The translations under genes were made by a program, and so were the position numbers. This document shows positions 5,624-8,189 of a DNA stretch of 8,189 nucleotides, piece by piece. Within the stretch, counting starts at the first letter, position 1; each line of letters begins with the position of its first letter. Source of the stretch: Candidatus Omnitrophota bacterium (GTDB taxonomy: Bacteria; Omnitrophota; Gorgyraeia; Tantalellales; Tantalellaceae); contig JAUWWB010000041.1 in the NCBI GenBank assembly GCA_030617085.1, positions 1-8,189 on the forward strand, read 5' to 3'. The notes below the pieces were generated by a model. The model worked only from the letters and a program-made list of their open reading frames with translations, was not told the DNA's origin and did no database searches.

Positions 5624-5719
5624 GAGATTGCTTCGCTTCGCTCGCAATGACGTGGGTAGACGTTTGTTTCCGCAATTACGAACTACTCTGCGTCATTGCG
5701 AGCGAAGCGAAGCAATCTC
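5624..5719. repeat. REP-like inverted pair 2 (29-bp perfect arms, 38-base spacer)
   Basis: Bases 5624-5652 are the exact reverse complement of 5691-5719, 29 of 29, with a spacer of 38 bases (5653-5690). Each arm contains GAGCGAAGCGA; in the right arm ATTGC (5695-5699) pairs with GCAAT (5712-5716) around the core. Compared with pair 1 the stem sequence has changed on both sides so that pairing is kept. Here the GTCAT ends face inward, the reverse of pair 1. Confidence 0.85.
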
Positions 5720-5746
5720 TTCTCCTTTGTTAACGTACCCCCCTCA

Positions 5747-6511
5747 TTAGAGCCGGGTTATCCACTCGTCGCCGATCTTTATGCCGGCGGAGGAGATCAT
5801 GATATTCTTCACGACCCCTTTGGCGATCGCGCCGACGTTACGCTTGTTGACTATAAAATCAAGCATTTCCGCCTTGCCGGTCCATCCGGTAAGGGTCCCG
5901 TCCGACTTCCATGTCTTAGAATCCCCGTTCTCGAGTATACCGGCGAAAATGGTCTTATCCCCTTCACTGATCTGCAGCCACGCCTTACCGCGGGCTTTTA
6001 CGGTAAGAGTGACGCCGGCGGAGCGCTTCGGAGGGGCGGTGTTGTTTTTTGCGGATGCGGCCGGCCCAGGGTTTTTTACAAGATCCGCCTCGGATCCCTG
6101 CCGGACGCCGGGCGGCATTTTCGAACTTATCATGCCGAGGATGACAAACGCGGCAACCGCCGAAAGTACGACCACGAACACTACTCGCGCTTTTTTTTCG
6201 GAGGACACGGACGTAACGACATCATTTTTCTCTTTCTTTTCGATGTCGAGGCTGAATTCCCGGTCCCGGATCCCGGACGATATGGATTCGTATTTTTTCA
6301 CCATGTCTTCGGTATTCAACCCGAGAAGAGACGAATATTTTTTTACAAAGCCCTTCATGTAAAGCTTTCCGAGCCGGTCAAATACGCCGCTCTCGATGTC
6401 CGCGATCACGTCGGAATGCATGCGACTGCTCCTGCAGACTTCTTCTACGCTCAGCGATCGCTTTTTTCTCGCCTCCGTGAAGATCTTTCCAAAATCTTTA
6501 GGTTTCATCAT
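5747..6511 (-). CDS. rodZ: RodZ-like helix-turn-helix membrane protein
   Basis: This 254-residue protein has the RodZ plan: a cytoplasmic helix-turn-helix domain (about 7-66) with the family hallmark YMKGFVKKYSSLLGLN (51-66), a charged linker (about 80-107), one membrane segment (about 108-128), a Pro/Ala-rich stretch (132-160) and a C-terminal beta-rich domain of the DUF4115 type (about 163-254). RodZ links MreB filaments to the envelope and helps set rod shape; its DNA-binding fold is generally used for protein contacts. The start is ATG 6511, or ATG 6508 directly after it. Both lie inside the end of ftsK, giving an overlap of up to 14 bases and likely coupled translation. No mreB is in the window, so a role in shape is inferred from the family. 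Confidence 0.85.
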   Translation of the reverse strand: MMKPKDFGKIFTEARKKRSLSVEEVCRSSRMHSDVIADIESGVFDRLGKLYMKGFVKKYSSLLGLNTEDMVKKYESISSGIRDREFSLDIEKKEKNDVVTSVSSEKKARVVFVVVLSAVAAFVILGMISSKMPPGVRQGSEADLVKNPGPAASAKNNTAPPKRSAGVTLTVKARGKAWLQISEGDKTIFAGILENGDSKTWKSDGTLTGWTGKAEMLDFIVNKRNVGAIAKGVVKNIMISSAGIKIGDEWITRL

Positions 6512-8189
6512 TTTTCCACTCTTCCGTTGTTTCGATTTCGTCTACCAGGATCTCACGGGGTTTCGACCCGTTATACGGGCCTACGATACCCTCGTTTTCC
6601 ATTACATCTATCATCCTGGCGGCCCTCGTATAACCTACCCGCAGCTTCCTCTGCAGTATGGAGACCGACGCCTGCCCGGTCTCGATGACTATCCTTAGCG
6701 CTTGCTCGTAAAGCTCGTCCTTTTCCTCGTCGGCCGCGGCAGACCTCTTTTCCTGTTTTGTTACCGCTTCCTCGATATACCTCGCCACTGCCTGGGACCT
6801 GGTAAACTTAACTATGTTCCTGATCTCGCTGTCATCGACCAGCCCGCACTGGCCGCGGATGAGCGATGACTCGCCGGGCTGCATGAACAGCATATCCCCT
6901 CTTCCCAGGAGTTTTTCCGCCCCGTTCGCGTCAAGGACTGTCCTCGAGTCCACCTTTGAAGCCACCTTGAAGGATATCCTCGCGGGAAAATTGGCCTTGA
7001 TAACACCCGTGATGACATTTACCGAAGGCCTCTGGGTGGCGAGGACCATGTGTATGCCGGCGGCGCGCGATAGCTGGGCGATGCGCATTATCGCGTCTTC
7101 CACATCCTGCTGGCCGACCATCATCAGGTCCGCCAGCTCGTCCACGACGACGACGATATAGGGCAGTTCTTCCCCGCTCAGCTTCTCCTTGTAAGCGGCG
7201 ATGTCCCTGGTGCCGTTTTCCGCGAAGACCTCATACCGCCGTTCCATCTCTTCGACCACCCACTTCAAAGCGGCGGCCGCTTTTTTCGGATTCGTCACTA
7301 TCGGCAAAACCAGGTGCGGTATCCCCTCGAACATCATGAGCTCTACGCGTTTCGGATCTATCATCAGGAACTTGAGCTCCCCGGGGGAGGAATTGAACAA
7401 GAGGTTGCTGACGATGCAGTTAATACACACGGTCTTGCCCGAACCGGTAGCGCCCGCGATCAAAAGGTGCGGCATCCGGGCGAGGTCCGCGACTATCGGA
7501 ACGCCGGAGATATCCTTTCCGAGGGCAAGCTTGAGCGGCGAATCCTTCCGGCGGTATTCCGGACTTTCCAGCACGTCCCTGAGCAGGACCGGTTCGCTTT
7601 TCTCGTTCGGCACTTCGATGCCGATCGTCCCTTTGCGCGGAAGCGGCGCGACGATCCTTATGTTGGCCGCCTTCATCGCGAGAGAGATATTGTCGCTCAG
7701 GGAAGTGATCCTGTTGACCTTGGTGCCCATGGCGGGCGCCAGCTCGTACATGGTGATGACGGGTCCCCTGTTGATCTTGACCACCCTGGCCTCCACCCCG
7801 AACTCGAGAAGCGTCTTTTCAAGGACAATGGCTTTCGTCTTCAGGATATCTTCGCGTTCATTCGCCTTGCCCTTCTGCGCGGTTTTCAGAAGGTCAAGCC
7901 CCGGCAGGGTGTATTCGACTTTTTTGCCGGTCGCGCCGTCGGCAACAGGCGTGACGCGGACCGGGCCCTCGGGCGCCTTTTGATGTTGTTCGGGAACGAC
8001 TATCCGGGGTTCAGCGGCAGGTTTCGGCGCGGGCTCGGACCTTTCATCGGCCCTGTGCGCCAGAGATGTCTTCCGGACCTCCTCCACCTGCTTTTTCATG
8101 GTCTCGAGCTTTTTGGCGATCGCCTCCCTGGCGGCCTTCCGGCTGTTCCGTCCCCTGGTTATTTCAGGGGTCATACCATCCGATCTTTC
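6498..8189 (-). CDS. ftsK: DNA translocase FtsK/SpoIIIE, 5' end beyond window
   Basis: FtsK is a septum-associated ATP-driven DNA pump that clears and resolves chromosomes at division. The frame stays open to the window edge, with at least five codons upstream of the first visible Met (8174). That Met has no clear ribosome-binding site and the N-terminal membrane helices are missing, so the gene is treated as partial. Numbering from that Met, there is a charged Pro/Ala-rich linker (1-85), the alpha domain (about 90-205), the RecA-like motor with Walker A GATGSGKT (241-248) and Walker B VVVVDELADL (341-350), QRPS (381-384), and a C-terminal winged-helix gamma domain (about 484-545) that normally reads oriented KOPS sites. 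The stop TAA (6500-6498) overlaps the rodZ-like start. Confidence 0.95.
   Translation of the reverse strand, partial: ERSDGMTPEITRGRNSRKAAREAIAKKLETMKKQVEEVRKTSLAHRADERSEPAPKPAAEPRIVVPEQHQKAPEGPVRVTPVADGATGKKVEYTLPGLDLLKTAQKGKANEREDILKTKAIVLEKTLLEFGVEARVVKINRGPVITMYELAPAMGTKVNRITSLSDNISLAMKAANIRIVAPLPRKGTIGIEVPNEKSEPVLLRDVLESPEYRRKDSPLKLALGKDISGVPIVADLARMPHLLIAGATGSGKTVCINCIVSNLLFNSSPGELKFLMIDPKRVELMMFEGIPHLVLPIVTNPKKAAAALKWVVEEMERRYEVFAENGTRDIAAYKEKLSGEELPYIVVVVDELADLMMVGQQDVEDAIMRIAQLSRAAGIHMVLATQRPSVNVITGVIKANFPARISFKVASKVDSRTVLDANGAEKLLGRGDMLFMQPGESSLIRGQCGLVDDSEIRNIVKFTRSQAVARYIEEAVTKQEKRSAAADEEKDELYEQALRIVIETGQASVSILQRKLRVGYTRAARMIDVMENEGIVGPYNGSKPREILVDEIETTEEWKNDET

Noticed and set aside
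5696..6688. 330-codon plus-strand open frame
   Set aside because: It is antisense to the rodZ-like gene and starts within a REP-like arm. No start signal or domain is seen.
7201..7983. 260-codon plus-strand open frame opposite ftsK
   Set aside because: A shadow of the ftsK motor region, low in recognisable motifs.
8172..8174. ATG at 8174 as the true ftsK start
   Set aside because: There is no clear ribosome-binding site, the frame is open upstream to the edge, and the family's membrane domain would be missing.

Overview
The window is a compact bacterial chromosome segment in which every supported gene lies on the minus strand. The genes are ordinary housekeeping and signalling genes, but the gaps between them are filled with short repeats. 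The order ftsK - rodZ-like - rimO - pgsA - pgpA resembles the conserved neighbourhood of cell-division, shape and phospholipid genes found in several phyla. The repeat-laden gaps (REP-like 'GAGCGAAGCGA' palindromes, ATGG-rich tracts, heptamer tracts) suggest an uncultured lineage, possibly Omnitrophota or a relative. That assignment rests on general impression, not on a marker gene, and is weak.

Layout from right to left, the direction of transcription. The window opens inside ftsK, whose N-terminal membrane domain lies beyond base 8189. It overlaps a rodZ-like gene by 14 bases. A 218-base gap follows, holding a REP-like inverted pair and an AT-rich ATCAAA tract. Then comes the lipid and translation group: rimO, then pgsA 29 bases later, then pgpA overlapping pgsA by 17 bases. 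pgsA and pgpA encode two consecutive steps of phosphatidylglycerol synthesis. Just past the pgpA stop is a telomere-like run of 7-base repeats.

The most interesting part is the 569-base gap between pgpA and the next gene. It begins with a near-consensus sigma-70 promoter (TTGACT, 16 bases, TATACT). Downstream is a sequence that folds on paper into one long irregular hairpin of about 210 nt with a central open bubble, followed by a second hairpin and a run of seven U. This looks like an independent structured RNA, perhaps 6S-like, or a very long leader for the operon behind it. That operon encodes a stand-alone CheY-like receiver and a GAF plus HD-GYP protein, a predicted c-di-GMP phosphodiesterase; the two genes share an ATGA overlap.

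The left end carries a nitroreductase-family gene. It is separated from the HD-GYP gene by a 161-base gap made almost wholly of repeats: a perfect 29-bp inverted pair flanked on both sides by CCATCC-type tracts. Downstream of the nitroreductase are a 43-base near-perfect palindrome and, near the window edge, another inverted repeat of about 100 bases.

The named protein functions are secure at family level. The RNA and repeat interpretations come from reading base complementarity by eye; no folding or database search was run.
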